From Serratia marcescens (lineage in GTDB: Bacteria; Pseudomonadota; Gammaproteobacteria; Enterobacterales; Enterobacteriaceae), in the NCBI GenBank assembly GCA_015548865.1, contig JADMXW010000020.1, positions 44,656 to 108,655 of the forward strand: a stretch of DNA of 64,000 bases. The letters are read 5' to 3'. The position numbers and the translations under genes were made by a program. This document shows positions 18,270 to 28,600 of this stretch, one piece after another. The notes under the pieces were generated by a model. The model was not told the DNA's origin and did not search any database. It saw nothing but the letters and a program-made list of their open reading frames with translations. The first letter of the stretch is position 1. Each line of letters opens with the position of its first letter.

Positions 18270-18785
18270 TCAGCTACCGAGGCCCAGCGCAGAGGTAATG
18301 CGATCCGGGTAAATGTTTTTGCCGTCTCTCTTGTAGATAAAGTTCAGCAAATCAATTTCGATAATCGGTTGATCGTCAATCGACAGTTTGTAGTAGGTGT
18401 TCTTCAGCGCGTAGGTGACAGAGGTGTCATCGCCTTGTTTGGCTTCTCCGCTGTCAATTTCAGTCACACGCCCGCGCATTTCCACTTCCACTAACAGGCT
18501 TTCCCCGTCGGTGTAATATTCACCGGCAAAGCGCAAACGGGTTTCATCAATACCGCCGCCGTATTCCTGCAACAGCGTCTTGACCATACCGCCAACCACC
18601 ATTGACGCATCCAGCGCGCCACCGTCCAGACCGAGATCGACGGCCGCCGATCCAATCATGCCGCCGCCCTGAAAATCTTCCGTCTTGCGGGTCAGTTTGG
18701 GTAGCGTGACAGAAGTCACTTTGCCGATTTGGTTATTGCCGTTCACAAAGGTGGTGAACAGCCGCAATTTATGCGGGATTGCCAT
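18270..18785 (-). CDS. FII: Major tail tube protein gpFII
   Basis: A 171-residue tube protein (P2 FII is 172). It begins MAIPHKLRLFTTFVNGNN and has the phage_tube signature QIGKVTSVTLPKLTRKTEDF. Its start ATG overlaps the sheath stop (TAATG). It is transcribed leftward after FI. Confidence 0.94.
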   Translation of the reverse strand: MAIPHKLRLFTTFVNGNNQIGKVTSVTLPKLTRKTEDFQGGGMIGSAAVDLGLDGGALDASMVVGGMVKTLLQEYGGGIDETRLRFAGEYYTDGESLLVEVEMRGRVTEIDSGEAKQGDDTSVTYALKNTYYKLSIDDQPIIEIDLLNFIYKRDGKNIYPDRITSALGLGS

Positions 18786-19963
18786 TATTCACCTCCCAGC
18801 GATGCAAACGCAGGCGCAAAGTAGTCATCTGTGAAGGTCTGGTACAGCGTCAGATCTTCCAGCGGTGGCACAGGGGTGTATTTGTAACGCACGCGCACTT
18901 GCCCCTGACGCAACCCCGGTGTGGGGTTGTCCACAATGTCAAACCAGCAAGCCGCGCCGATCAGCTGCCCTTTTGTCACCAGCGCGCTGAGTTTGCCTGA
19001 GATACCGCTCACCACGTCTTTTACGTTGGCCGGGGTAAGGGGTTCATCCACGCTTTCAAATTGCGCCTCGGCAATACTGTCAGCGAGAATTTGCGCCGTG
19101 CGGGTATACACTTCAAAGATGTATTCACTGGTTTCCGTGGTGCGGTTGCCCCAAAAGCGAAAACCGTTGCGCTTGATCAGCGTCGTAACCTCTTTGCTGT
19201 TCAGCGCGTTGGCGTCGCTATCTTCTGCCTGAAGTGACCAGAACACATCACGGGAAATTCCCAGCACGTTATTCACCGGCACGTTGGACAGTGACTTATG
19301 CCAGCCCTGATCGTTGTCGATGGCCGAACGCAAACCGCAGGCATACGCCGGGGCCGGAAAGGTTTCATTCTCACCGGTCAACGGGTTATAGGCGATGAAG
19401 TCCGGCCAAATCAGCATTAACTCGCGATAGGCAAATTTCGCACGATAGGCGATAGCCTCCGCCATTGTCGTGCAACCATTACACCCGGCATAAACAAAGG
19501 CCCGCAGGTTTTGCGCAATGCCGCACAGTGCTGCGGTCACTTCCTCGGCGTCATAGTCGGGAACGGCCAGCACGCGCGGGCGGTAGTCCACTTTTGCCTC
19601 AGCCGTCAGCAAGGCATACATACCGGTATAGCTGCCGTCAGCCAGCGTGCCGCCGATAATCAATTGCGATTGCGTCTTTTCGCCGTTTTCCGTTGCTGCC
19701 GCGACACGCACCACAATCACCTTGGGGCTGGTCTGGTCAGAAATGGCTTTCAGCGTTTTGTACAGGGAGCCGGTTTTACCCGCCTTACCAAGTACACTTT
19801 TGACCCGTGTCAGTAGCACGGGGGTATTCAGGGGAAAGGTATCCGGGTCTGCATCATCCGCCACACACACCACGCCAATCACACTGGAGTCAATGTCATT
19901 GATCGCAGTAACGAGGTCGGTATTTTCGCGAACGCGGGCACCGTGGAAACGTGTCTCTGACAT
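18785..19963 (-). CDS. FI: Contractile tail sheath protein gpFI
   Basis: The contractile sheath subunit, 392 residues from ATG 19963 (MSETRFHGARVRENTD); P2 FI is 396. Conserved stretches include DPDTFPLNTPVLLTRVKS, RELMLIWPDFIAY, KRNGFRFWGNRT and YTPVPPLEDLTL. The frame stays open upstream to 20101, but that extension has no counterpart in the family and contains the divergent promoter region with gpD, so I leave it out. Confidence 0.94.
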   Translation of the reverse strand: MSETRFHGARVRENTDLVTAINDIDSSVIGVVCVADDADPDTFPLNTPVLLTRVKSVLGKAGKTGSLYKTLKAISDQTSPKVIVVRVAAATENGEKTQSQLIIGGTLADGSYTGMYALLTAEAKVDYRPRVLAVPDYDAEEVTAALCGIAQNLRAFVYAGCNGCTTMAEAIAYRAKFAYRELMLIWPDFIAYNPLTGENETFPAPAYACGLRSAIDNDQGWHKSLSNVPVNNVLGISRDVFWSLQAEDSDANALNSKEVTTLIKRNGFRFWGNRTTETSEYIFEVYTRTAQILADSIAEAQFESVDEPLTPANVKDVVSGISGKLSALVTKGQLIGAACWFDIVDNPTPGLRQGQVRVRYKYTPVPPLEDLTLYQTFTDDYFAPAFASLGGE

Positions 19964-20115
19964 GTTAACCACCATTACGTTGTTGAGTTCGCGGTGATAA
20001 TCCCCTATGTCTCGCTGCGACTCACGCCGTTTGCGGTCTGACAAACAGGCGACAACAAAAAGCCATTTTTCCCCGCTCGCGCGCGTGAAATCATGCGACA
20101 AAACACGGGGGTAAT

Positions 20116-21255
20116 ATGGCGCTTTCAGGATTGGCAGACACGTTGAGCAGTAAGGTCACGGATTACAACAACACGCTGACCGATGCGGTTAAGGTCCCGG
20201 CATTTAACGTGACGCTGGGCGGGAAATCACTTCAAGCATTAAGCGATCGTCTAATGTCGCTTTCACTGACCGATAATCGCGGGTTTGATGCTGACCAGGT
20301 GACGATCTCGCTAGATGACACTGACGGTCTGATCGGTCTGCCTTCGCGCGGCGCAGAGATCGCGCTGTCTATTGGCTGGCTGGGTGAGCCGTTGGTTTAC
20401 AAGGGGCTGTATACCGTTGATGAGGTCGCTCATGAAGGCCCACCGGATGTGCTCAACATCACGGCTCGTAGCGCGGATTTTCGCGATGAATTTAACGTTA
20501 AACGTGAGGTGTCCTGGCATGACGTTACCGTTGAGCGCGTGGTGTCCGCCATTGCGCACCGTTACGGGCTGAAAGCGCAAATCAGCGACATGCTTATGAA
20601 CATTGAGATTGACCACGCCGACCAGACACAAGAAAGCGATATGTCGTTTTTAACCCGAATGGCCGAAATGTTAGGCGCGATTGCCACGGTTAAAAATGGG
20701 GCGCTGTTATTTATTCTGCCTGGCGGCGGGGTAACAGCATCCGGCAAGGCGCTGCCATCATTCAGTATTACCCGCAGCAGCGGTGACGGGCACCGCTTTC
20801 GCATTGCCGATCGTGATGCCTACACCGGTGTGCGCGCCTACTGGCTGGATCTCAACTTTGGCAAAAAAAAGAAAGTCAGCGTAAAGCGGCGCAGAACCAA
20901 GGCCAAACCGAAAAAGGAGAAAAGCAGCAGCCGTGAGGGCGAATACATGGAAGGGGCCGACGGCAACGTGTATGTGTTGCGTAAAACCTATCAAAATGAA
21001 ACCGCCGCCAAACGCGCAGCGGCGGCAAAATGGCAACAGCTTCAACGGGGTGCCGCCGAGTTCTCTATCACCCTGGCGCGTGGCCGCGCTGACCTGTACC
21101 CGGAAATGCACGGTACCGTAACCGGTTTTAAGGCGGAAATTGATAATCAGGAATGGATTATTTCACGCGCCGAGCATGTGATTGACGGCAGCGGTTTTAC
21201 CACGCGTCTGGAGCTGGAAGCGAAAATATCTGACTGGATTGCAGAAAGTGAATAG
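20116..21255 (+). CDS. D: Late control protein gpD (baseplate hub/spike adaptor)
   Basis: A 379-residue P2 gpD family protein, which forms the hub between tube and spike. Features: NTLTDAVKVPAFNVTLGGKSL at the N terminus, SLDDTDGLIGLP near 62-74, and a lysine-rich insert (KKKKVSVKRRRTKAKPKKEK, about 253-275). In P2 it follows U; here it is divergent from FI with 152 bases between the two starts. Confidence 0.93.
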   Translation: MALSGLADTLSSKVTDYNNTLTDAVKVPAFNVTLGGKSLQALSDRLMSLSLTDNRGFDADQVTISLDDTDGLIGLPSRGAEIALSIGWLGEPLVYKGLYTVDEVAHEGPPDVLNITARSADFRDEFNVKREVSWHDVTVERVVSAIAHRYGLKAQISDMLMNIEIDHADQTQESDMSFLTRMAEMLGAIATVKNGALLFILPGGGVTASGKALPSFSITRSSGDGHRFRIADRDAYTGVRAYWLDLNFGKKKKVSVKRRRTKAKPKKEKSSSREGEYMEGADGNVYVLRKTYQNETAAKRAAAAKWQQLQRGAAEFSITLARGRADLYPEMHGTVTGFKAEIDNQEWIISRAEHVIDGSGFTTRLELEAKISDWIAESE

Positions 21256-21292
21256 AATAACCGTGAGTTCAACTCCCGCAGGGGAGATCATT

Positions 21293-21541
21293 ATGTTCAC
21301 GTGTCCATTTTGCGGCGCAGTAGCCCGCACCCGTACCAGTCGCCGCCTAAGCGAAATGACTATCCGCCAGTATCATCAGTGTCAAAATCTGGAATGCAGC
21401 GAAACTTTCACCACGCTTAACACCGTAGAACGGCGTGTTTCAAAGCGTGCGCGAGAGGAACCCTTGCCGCCTGACTTCATCCCGCAGGATGCGTTTCCAA
21501 CATCGCATTATGGGCGGGACCAGTTAAATTTGGCGCTTTAA
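21293..21541 (+). CDS. ogr: Late gene activator Ogr/Delta-type zinc finger
   Basis: An 82-residue activator of P2-type late promoters. It starts at ATG 21293 after GGGGAGATCATT. The zinc ligands CPFC near the N terminus and C-x4-C (QCQNLEC) about 24 residues later are the Ogr pattern, with RTSRRLSEMTIRQYHQC between them. In P2, Ogr binds half-sites near -55 of late promoters and contacts the RNA polymerase alpha subunit. It is the last prophage gene before the attachment region. Confidence 0.93.
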   Translation: MFTCPFCGAVARTRTSRRLSEMTIRQYHQCQNLECSETFTTLNTVERRVSKRAREEPLPPDFIPQDAFPTSHYGRDQLNLAL

Positions 21542-21543
21542 CG

Positions 21544-21577
21544 AAAAGCCCCGCAATTATCAATCGCGGGGCTTTTT
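21544..21577 (+). terminator. Terminator after ogr
   Basis: Stem GCCCCGC/GCGGGGC with an AT-rich loop, followed by TTTTT. The preceding AAAA extends the stem, so it may act in both directions. Confidence 0.85.
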
Positions 21578-21652
21578 GCTGTTTAAATTGTTCATAGTGG
21601 GTTAATAATGCGCCCTACTCTGCTAATCCGAACCTGAACCACGCAAAACCGA

Positions 21653-21685
21653 TGCCGCCACTCTGCTGCCATTTTGCTGCCACTA
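21653..21685 (+). repeat. Three tandem 11-bp repeats near the prophage attachment end
   Basis: TGCCGCCACTC, TGCTGCCATTT and TGCTGCCACTA follow one another with an exact 11-base period. They lie between the ogr terminator and the leuZ terminator, where attR of the prophage must be. Phased repeats of one helical turn suggest integrase arm-type binding sites; this is inference. Confidence 0.5.
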
Positions 21686-21700
21686 GAGAATTTCAAAAAC

Positions 21701-21721
21701 AAAAAAACCACCTTGCGGTGG
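21701..21721 (-). terminator. Terminator of cysT-leuZ
   Basis: On the minus strand CCACC-GCAA-GGTGG is followed by seven Ts and lies 44 bases beyond leuZ. It ends the tRNA transcript. The prophage attachment core probably lies in or just beyond this terminator. Confidence 0.8.
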
Positions 21722-21764
21722 CGTAATAATATTTATAACTAATTGTTTTTATTAACTTAATTGA

Positions 21765-21851
21765 TGGTGCCCGGGGCGGGACTTGAACCCGCACAGCGCG
21801 TACGCCGAGGGATTTTAAATCCCTTGTGTCTACCGATTTCACCACCCGGGC
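21765..21851 (-). tRNA. leuZ: tRNA-Leu(TAA)
   Basis: An 87-nt class II tRNA with acceptor arms GCCCGGG/CCCGGGC, encoded CCA, and anticodon loop TTTAAAA giving TAA. The long variable arm is present. It is next to tRNA-Cys, as in the E. coli glyW-cysT-leuZ operon. Confidence 0.96.
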
Positions 21852-21857
21852 GAAAAT

Positions 21858-21931
21858 TGGAGGCGCGTCCCGGAGTCGAACCGAGGTAGGCGGATTTGCA
21901 ATCCGCTGCATGGCCACTCTGCCAACGCGCC
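21858..21931 (-). tRNA. cysT: tRNA-Cys(GCA)
   Basis: A 74-nt tRNA with acceptor GGCGCGT, encoded CCA and anticodon GCA in the loop TTTGCAA read on the plus strand complement. It precedes leuZ by six bases. In E. coli glyW lies directly upstream; here glyW is 35 kb away. Confidence 0.96.
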
Positions 21932-22030
21932 TTTATTTTGCCTACTGACCTGATACTTCTGGTCATATCAACAAGTTTTTACTTATAACTTATTGATTAA
22001 AATCGATTTTTTCATTTCCGTTTCAGGAAT

Positions 22031-22066
22031 GGACGCTATTATGGACTGGTTACGCGCCGATGGCAA
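22031..22066 (-). promoter_or_regulatory. Candidate sigma70 promoter for cysT-leuZ
   Basis: Minus strand TTGCCA (22066-22061), 17-base spacer, CATAAT (22043-22038), then AGCGTCC. The GC-rich discriminator after the -10 resembles stable-RNA promoters. It lies about 100 bases upstream of cysT, which has lost its link to the glyW promoter. Confidence 0.45.
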
Positions 22067-22142
22067 GCCCTTTGTCGTCGGGATAAAACCGAACGCTCAA
22101 AAGCTCACCACGGCAGCCGATTATTTACCATTCTCGCTTCAT

Positions 22143-22997
22143 TTAGCAGCAAAACGGCTGTTTAGTCGGCAAATGTTCTTTCGCCCATACCGCATTAACA
22201 TCATCATCCTGCCTCAGCGTCAATGCTGGATAGCGGCAAAAGCGTACAACATCGCCCACCACCAATAAGCCCGGTGACTGGGGTTGATACTGCGCCAGCA
22301 GTCTCGGCAATGTCGCCAACGTTGCCGTCAGTAGCCGCTGTTGTGGCTGAGTGCCGCGTTCAATAATCGCCAGAGGCGTAGTGCTTGCCATTCCATGCGT
22401 GATGAGTTGCTGAGAAAGTCGATTGGCATGGCTCAATCCCATATAGAACACCAGCGTTTGTTCCCCCCGAGCCAGCATTGGCCAGTCAAGCATCGGTTCT
22501 CCCTCTTGGCTATGCCCGGTAATAAAATGCACAGACTGAGCACAATCGCGGTGTGTTAACGGCAATCCTACAGCTGCAGCGCAACCTGTGGCAGCCGTGA
22601 TGCCTGGTACAATACAGCAACGAATACCCTGTTGCTGTAAAAAATCCATCTCTTCTCCACCGCGTCCAAAAATGAAAGGATCTCCCCCTTTCAGCCTCAC
22701 CACTCGCTGTTTCGCTTGCGCCAATTCGGCCAGTAGTTGGTTGATCTGGTGTTGGGACAGTGGGTGGCGACCACGACACTTGCCGACATCAATGCACAGT
22801 GCAGTAGAGGGTATCAATGCCATAATCTGCTCTGAAACCAACCGGTCATGCACAAAAACATCTGCTTGCTGGATCACACGCCATGCCTTAATCGTTAACA
22901 GCTCTGCATCGCCAGGGCCAGCACCGACGAGCCACACCTCGCCTGGGTTAACGGACTCTCCTGCCGGAACAGGACGGTTTTTCACTACTTTTTTCAT
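22143..22997 (-). CDS. cobA: Uroporphyrinogen-III C-methyltransferase (SUMT)
   Basis: Transfers methyl groups from S-adenosylmethionine to uroporphyrinogen III, giving precorrin-2 for siroheme. It has 284 residues. Signatures: VWLVGAGPGDAELLTIKA near residues 21-38 and VRLKGGDPFIFGRGGEE near 98-114. It lacks the CysG N-terminal dehydrogenase/ferrochelatase half, so other enzymes must finish siroheme. It is the last gene of the nas operon, 17 bases after nasA; nitrite reductase NasB needs siroheme, which explains its place. Confidence 0.92.
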   Translation of the reverse strand: MKKVVKNRPVPAGESVNPGEVWLVGAGPGDAELLTIKAWRVIQQADVFVHDRLVSEQIMALIPSTALCIDVGKCRGRHPLSQHQINQLLAELAQAKQRVVRLKGGDPFIFGRGGEEMDFLQQQGIRCCIVPGITAATGCAAAVGLPLTHRDCAQSVHFITGHSQEGEPMLDWPMLARGEQTLVFYMGLSHANRLSQQLITHGMASTTPLAIIERGTQPQQRLLTATLATLPRLLAQYQPQSPGLLVVGDVVRFCRYPALTLRQDDDVNAVWAKEHLPTKQPFCC

Positions 22998-23014
22998 ATG
23001 TTACCTTTATTCCG

Positions 23015-25678
23015 TTATCCAGCATGTTTTAACGCGATAGCTTCACCGTGTTGTCGTATCAATGCCTTAAGTTCAGGAATACACGAGCCACAGTTAGTGC
23101 CGCATTTGAGCTCAGCGCCTAATGCTACCGCAGTCTGGCAGCCACCGCGTATCGCCTGCAAAATTGCACGCTCCCCGACACCAAAACAGCTGCATACGGT
23201 TGCGCCCGTCGCCTCTTGTTGAGTACAAGCGCCAGCAGACAGTAAAATTCGACTACGCTCCGCGAGCGGTTTATTACTCAAAAAAGCTGCATAGATTACC
23301 GAACTCTCTAGCACCAGTGGTTCACGTTGGGCGTAAAACGCAAGCACGGCCAGCCCCTCTTTCCAACCAACGGCATGGAACACCCCATCGCCACTCTGTG
23401 CCCATTGATAAGTCAGGTCCTGAAATGTTTTCTCCATTGATGCCGTGTAGCGCGCCAACCATTGCCAACCGTCACCGAAAGGTTCTCGTTCTGCCATTCG
23501 ATAATGGCTGATACCTGTTGCCGTTATTTTGCTCCAGTAACCACAGGGAGGCGGGGGTTGTTCCCTAAGAAGGAAAATTTCACCAAACCAGCGAGCAGCC
23601 CAAGGCTGTATGCGTATTCGCGCATGTTTACTTTCCGGTTGTCCTGAATGGGGATCGGTCACTGGCGCAATCAGGCTCCCTACGCGCGCTTGTCCGCTAA
23701 ACTGCTGATTCCAGTGCATAGGAACAAAAACGCTGCCACGCTGCTGCCCGCTGTTCAAATGGGCCTTGGCCAACATCCATCCGTGCGGCGAGCTCAATCG
23801 CACAATATCACCCGGATGTATAGCGTAAGCGACTGCATCCTGCGGATGCATCTCACAATAGGGTTCACTAAGGTGGCGTAACAAACGCGCTGCCTTCCCT
23901 GTTCGAGTCATGGTATGCCACTGATCGCGAATACGTCCGGTATTGAGAACCAATGGATATTGGCGCTCAGGTGCTGCTGCGGGCAGGCTGGGCACAATCG
24001 GGATCATCCGCGCTCGACCATCCGGATGCCAGCAATGACCATCACTGAATAATCGTGGCGTTCCTTGTGCTGCATCTGCTGTTACCGGCCATTGAACAGG
24101 CGTTAATGCCTGCCATTGTGCATCGCTTAATGTTGCCAACGCACTGATATCAAACGCACGCGTGCCCTGGTTTTCAAAACCGGACAGCGCCGCGTGTTCG
24201 CGAAAAATCTGAGCCGGATGGGTATAGGGAAATGCGGCATTAAAGCCAAGCCGTTGTGCAACCTGAGTGAGTATCCACCAATCCGCGCGCGCTTCACCGG
24301 GCGATGGCAGAAAGGCCCGCTGACGCGAGATACGCCGCTCTGAATTAGTGACAGTGCCATCCTTTTCCCCCCATGCGAGTGCAGGCAGCAGCACGCGCGC
24401 GCATGCCGTGGTGTCAGTATGGCGCATCACATCCGAGACGATCACCAACGGGCAGCGCTGTAAGGCTCGCTGCACCCGATCGGCATCCGGTAATGAGACC
24501 ACCGGATTGGTCCCCATAATCCACACCGCTTTCACTTCGCCTTGCTCAATCGCCTGAAATAGCGGAACCGCGTTTAACCCAGGGCGTTTTGCCACTCGGG
24601 TTGTCCCCCAAAAACGCCCTACGCGATCGATATCCTGTGGTGTAAACCCCATGTGAGCCGCCAGTTGATTGGCTAGCCCCCCCACTTCCCTTCCCCCCAT
24701 CGCATTCGGTTGACCGGTTATCGAAAACGGTCCACTGCCGGGATAACCCAGTTTGCCGCTAAAAAGGTGCGCATTGATGATGGCATTGCATTTATCACTG
24801 CCTGAGGACGATTGGTTGATCCCTTGCGAATAGAGCGTCACCACGTTATCCGTGTCGGCGAACCAACGGTAAAACAACGTAATGTCTTGCTGTGACAACG
24901 CGCAAAAATCGGCGACTTTCTCAGGGGTCCAGCTCTCTGCATGGTCTAACGCTGTCTCGACATCAGTCAGTTCGAAACGGTTTTGCCGCTTTTGCTGCGC
25001 CAGATACCGTAATACCCCGTTAAATAATCCCGCATCGCTGCCGGGACGCAGCGGTAAGTGCAAATCGGCAATGTCACAGGTTGCTGTTCGACGCGGATCG
25101 ATAACCACAACACGAAGTGTTGGCCGCTGCTGCTTCGCCTGTAACAGTCGTTGATACACGACCGGATGCGCCCAAGCTGTATTGGACCCAACGAGTACCA
25201 CCATGTCTGCCCGTTCGATATCCTCATAACTGCATGGCACCGCATCCGCGCCAAAGGCGCGCTTGTAGCCAATCACCGCAGATGCCATACACAATCGAGA
25301 GTTGGTATCCATATTGGCGCTGCCAATAAATCCCTTCATCAGCTTGTTGGCCACATAATAATCTTCGGTTAGCAATTGGCCTGAACCGTAGAAAGCCACC
25401 GCATGCGGGCCGTATTGCTCGATGATCGTGCACAGCTCATTTGCTACCGTATCCAGCGCGTTGTCCCACGTGTCTCGTTTGCCGTCGATCATTGGCCAAA
25501 GCAAACGGCCGTCCAGATCGAGCGTATCCCCCAGCGCCGCACCTTTGACGCACAGCCGCCCAAAATTAGCCGGGTGCGTTTTGTCACCACTGATAGCAAC
25601 CTGTCCTTCGGCTGTCACCTCTGCCTGCACTCCACAGCCTACCCCGCAGTAAGGACATGTGGTGCGGCAGATGCTCAT
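23015..25678 (-). CDS. nasA: Assimilatory nitrate reductase, catalytic subunit NasA
   Basis: Cytoplasmic molybdenum (bis-MGD) enzyme reducing nitrate to nitrite. It has 887 residues (Klebsiella NasA is about 866). The N terminus carries the [4Fe-4S] motif CPYCGVGC and later CVKG. Further MGD-binding stretches are VLVGSNTAWAHPV and GTNPVVSLPDADR. The C terminus adds a bacterioferritin-associated-ferredoxin-like [2Fe-2S] domain (CSCFGVGE, then CGTNCGSC). The start overlaps the nasB stop by four bases. Confidence 0.95.
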   Translation of the reverse strand: MSICRTTCPYCGVGCGVQAEVTAEGQVAISGDKTHPANFGRLCVKGAALGDTLDLDGRLLWPMIDGKRDTWDNALDTVANELCTIIEQYGPHAVAFYGSGQLLTEDYYVANKLMKGFIGSANMDTNSRLCMASAVIGYKRAFGADAVPCSYEDIERADMVVLVGSNTAWAHPVVYQRLLQAKQQRPTLRVVVIDPRRTATCDIADLHLPLRPGSDAGLFNGVLRYLAQQKRQNRFELTDVETALDHAESWTPEKVADFCALSQQDITLFYRWFADTDNVVTLYSQGINQSSSGSDKCNAIINAHLFSGKLGYPGSGPFSITGQPNAMGGREVGGLANQLAAHMGFTPQDIDRVGRFWGTTRVAKRPGLNAVPLFQAIEQGEVKAVWIMGTNPVVSLPDADRVQRALQRCPLVIVSDVMRHTDTTACARVLLPALAWGEKDGTVTNSERRISRQRAFLPSPGEARADWWILTQVAQRLGFNAAFPYTHPAQIFREHAALSGFENQGTRAFDISALATLSDAQWQALTPVQWPVTADAAQGTPRLFSDGHCWHPDGRARMIPIVPSLPAAAPERQYPLVLNTGRIRDQWHTMTRTGKAARLLRHLSEPYCEMHPQDAVAYAIHPGDIVRLSSPHGWMLAKAHLNSGQQRGSVFVPMHWNQQFSGQARVGSLIAPVTDPHSGQPESKHARIRIQPWAARWFGEIFLLREQPPPPCGYWSKITATGISHYRMAEREPFGDGWQWLARYTASMEKTFQDLTYQWAQSGDGVFHAVGWKEGLAVLAFYAQREPLVLESSVIYAAFLSNKPLAERSRILLSAGACTQQEATGATVCSCFGVGERAILQAIRGGCQTAVALGAELKCGTNCGSCIPELKALIRQHGEAIALKHAG

Positions 25679-28600
25679 GATGCCTCCGCAACAGGCGAAA
25701 ACTGTGTCATCGCACAGTGAGCCACCCAGATTTTCCCCTGTTCGATTTTCACCGGCCAGGCGCGAGCAAGTTGGCTGCCATCGTCAGGGCTGATGCCATC
25801 TTCAAGCCGAATACGTCGTTTATAGAGCGGTGAAATGACCACTGGTACACCGTCAACATCGCCAACAATACCGCGATACAATACGTTTACCGCGCTCCCC
25901 GGCTCATGGTTGTCCAACGCATAGATGCGTGGTGTGTGCCCAGCAAGATGAAACAGTGCAATTTGCTGTTCCCCCACGCGAGCTGCCATACCTGCATTGG
26001 GTGGAATATCTGCTACGGTGCCAACACAAGTCCAGCCTTCGGCAGCGACCCCCATTTCGGCCACGTTTATTGCTATCGCATCGCGTAGCGCCGGGCGAAG
26101 CTGCCCACGCTCAACACACTGCACCACACCTTCATCCGGCACGTCACTGTTGATAAAACTACGAAATAGCGCCAGACGGTCTGGATTTTCCAACGTGGTG
26201 CGCCATTCACATTGATAACTATCCACCACCCGTTGCATATCACTTTCCAGCGTGTCGGCTACGCCCAGCACGTCATCAATGACAACCTCTCGCAGATAGT
26301 CGATGCCGCCTTCAAGATTATCCATCCAGGTGCTGGTGCGTTGCAGGCGATCGCCCGTACGGATGTAAAACATCAACAAACGATCAATATAGCGAATCAA
26401 GGTGTCAGTATCCAAATCACTGGCAAATAAATCCGCATGACGGGGCTTCATACCGCCATTACCGCATACGTAGAGATTCCAGCCTTTATCCGTGGCAATC
26501 ACACCAATGTCTTTGCTCTGTGCTTCAGCACATTCACGCGTACAACCGGACACAGCCATTTTAATCTTGTGTGGTGCGCGCAATCCCTTGTAACGGTTCT
26601 CCAACTGGATCGCCAGTGCAGTAGAATCCTGCACACCGTAACGACACCAGGTTGATCCCACACAAGATTTCACCGTACGCAGCGATTTGCCGTAGGCGTG
26701 ACCTGTCTCAAATCCAGCGTCGAGCAACGCCTGCCAAATGGCAGGCAACTGTTCGACTCTGGCGCCGAACAGATCGACTCGCTGGCCGCCGGTTATTTTG
26801 GTGTAGAGCTGATAACGCTGTGCCACTAACCCAATTGCGATCAGCGCCTCGGGCGTAATCTCTCCAGCGGGAATGCGCGGCACCACCGAGTAGGTGCCAT
26901 CTTTTTGAATGTTGGCGAAGAAACGATCGTTGGTATCCTGCAAAGGCAGATGCTGTGGTTGCAGCAGATAGTCGTTCCAGCAGGAAGCGAGTATCGAGCC
27001 AACCAATGGCTTGCATATTTCGCAGCCGCGCCCATGTCCATAGCGGGCAATGAGATCATCAAAGGTACGAATGTCATTGATACGGATCAGGTGATATAAC
27101 GCCTGACGGTCATAGGCAAAGTGCTCGCAGATGTCCTTTTTAACCTCAACGCCAGACTGCATGAGCTCATACTCCATGACCTGTTTCACCAGCGGCACGC
27201 AGCCACCACAACCGGTTCCCGCTTTGGTACAGCTTTTTATCGCGCCTAATTCATGACAGCCGCTCGCCACTGCCGCGCAAATATCCGCCTTAGTGACATT
27301 ATGGCAGGAGCAAATCTGTGCCGTTGCAGGCAAGGCGGCGACACCCAGCCCTTTCGCCGGTGCGCCTTCATGTGCGGGAAGAATAAGCGTCTCGGGATGT
27401 GCGGGTAGCGTCATGTCGTTGAGCTTCATTTGCAGCAGCGTAGTGTATTCACTGCTGTCCCCCACCAACACCGCCCCCAGCAAGCGCTTACCGTCTTGTG
27501 ATACCACTATGCTTTTATAGACTTCACGCGGACCATCATGCCATTGATAGTGCTGGCTCCCAGCTGTTTTCCCGTGAGCATCACCGATAGATGCTACCTC
27601 GACGCCGAGCAATTTTAATTTGGTGCTCATGTCGGCGCCCGTAAAGGGTTGGCCCTGACCGGCGAAGCTGGACGCTACGCTGCGCGCCATCTGATAGCCG
27701 GGTGCAACCAGCCCAAATACCTGCTGCTGCCAGCAGGCGCATTCACCGATGGCATAAATGTTGGCATCAGAGGTTTGCCCAACATCGTTAATCACAATGC
27801 CCCCACGAGTACCGATCTCCAATCCTGCATCACGGGCCAGTTGGTCACGGGGCCGAATACCTGCGGAGAACAGCACAAGATCGCTCTCCAACTCACTGCC
27901 ATCAGCAAAACACAGGCGATGCCGCGCCACAGAACCCTCCACAATGGCCTGTGTCGCTTTCCCTGTATGCACTTGTACACCTAATGCCTCAATCTTACGC
28001 CGCAGCATCGCGGCACCGCCGTCATCCAGTTGCACAGCCATTAAACGCGGTGCGAATTCCACCACATGCGTCTCTAGTCCCAGTTGTCGCAATGCATTGG
28101 CCGCTTCCAGCCCCAATAATCCTCCGCCTATCACCACCCCAGAGTGTGATTGCGCGGCGCAGTCGGCAATGGCATCAAGATCGTCCAGAGTACGATAAAC
28201 CAAGCATCCATCACGATCGCTGCCTGCCAACGGCGGCACGAAGGGATACGATCCGGTTGCCAGCACCAGTTGGTCATAAGGCGTTTCTCTTCCCTGAGCA
28301 TCAATGACGCAACGACGCTGACGATCGATAGCCGTCACTTCGCACTGAATGCGTAGCTCAATGTCATGACGTTCAAAAAAATCCGCTTGCACCATAGAAA
28401 GATCGGCGGCAGTCCGTCCGGCAAAATATTCGGACAAATGAACCCGATCGTAGGCAGGGTAGCGCTCCTCACCAAAAACAACGATGTGGTACTGCTGATG
28501 CAAACAACGCTCAACCAGTTGCTCAAGAAAATGGTGGCCGACCATACCGTGGCCAACAACAATCAATACAGGCTTACTCATCATACGACTCCTCACAGAC

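Noticed and set aside
19964..20101. N-terminal extension of gpFI to 20101
   Set aside because: The family starts at MSETRF (19963); the extension would cover the divergent FI/D promoter region.
21993..22268. 91-codon plus-strand frame after cysT
   Set aside because: It runs into the antisense of the SUMT gene, has no ribosome site, and resembles no family; its first part may be debris at the insertion breakpoint.
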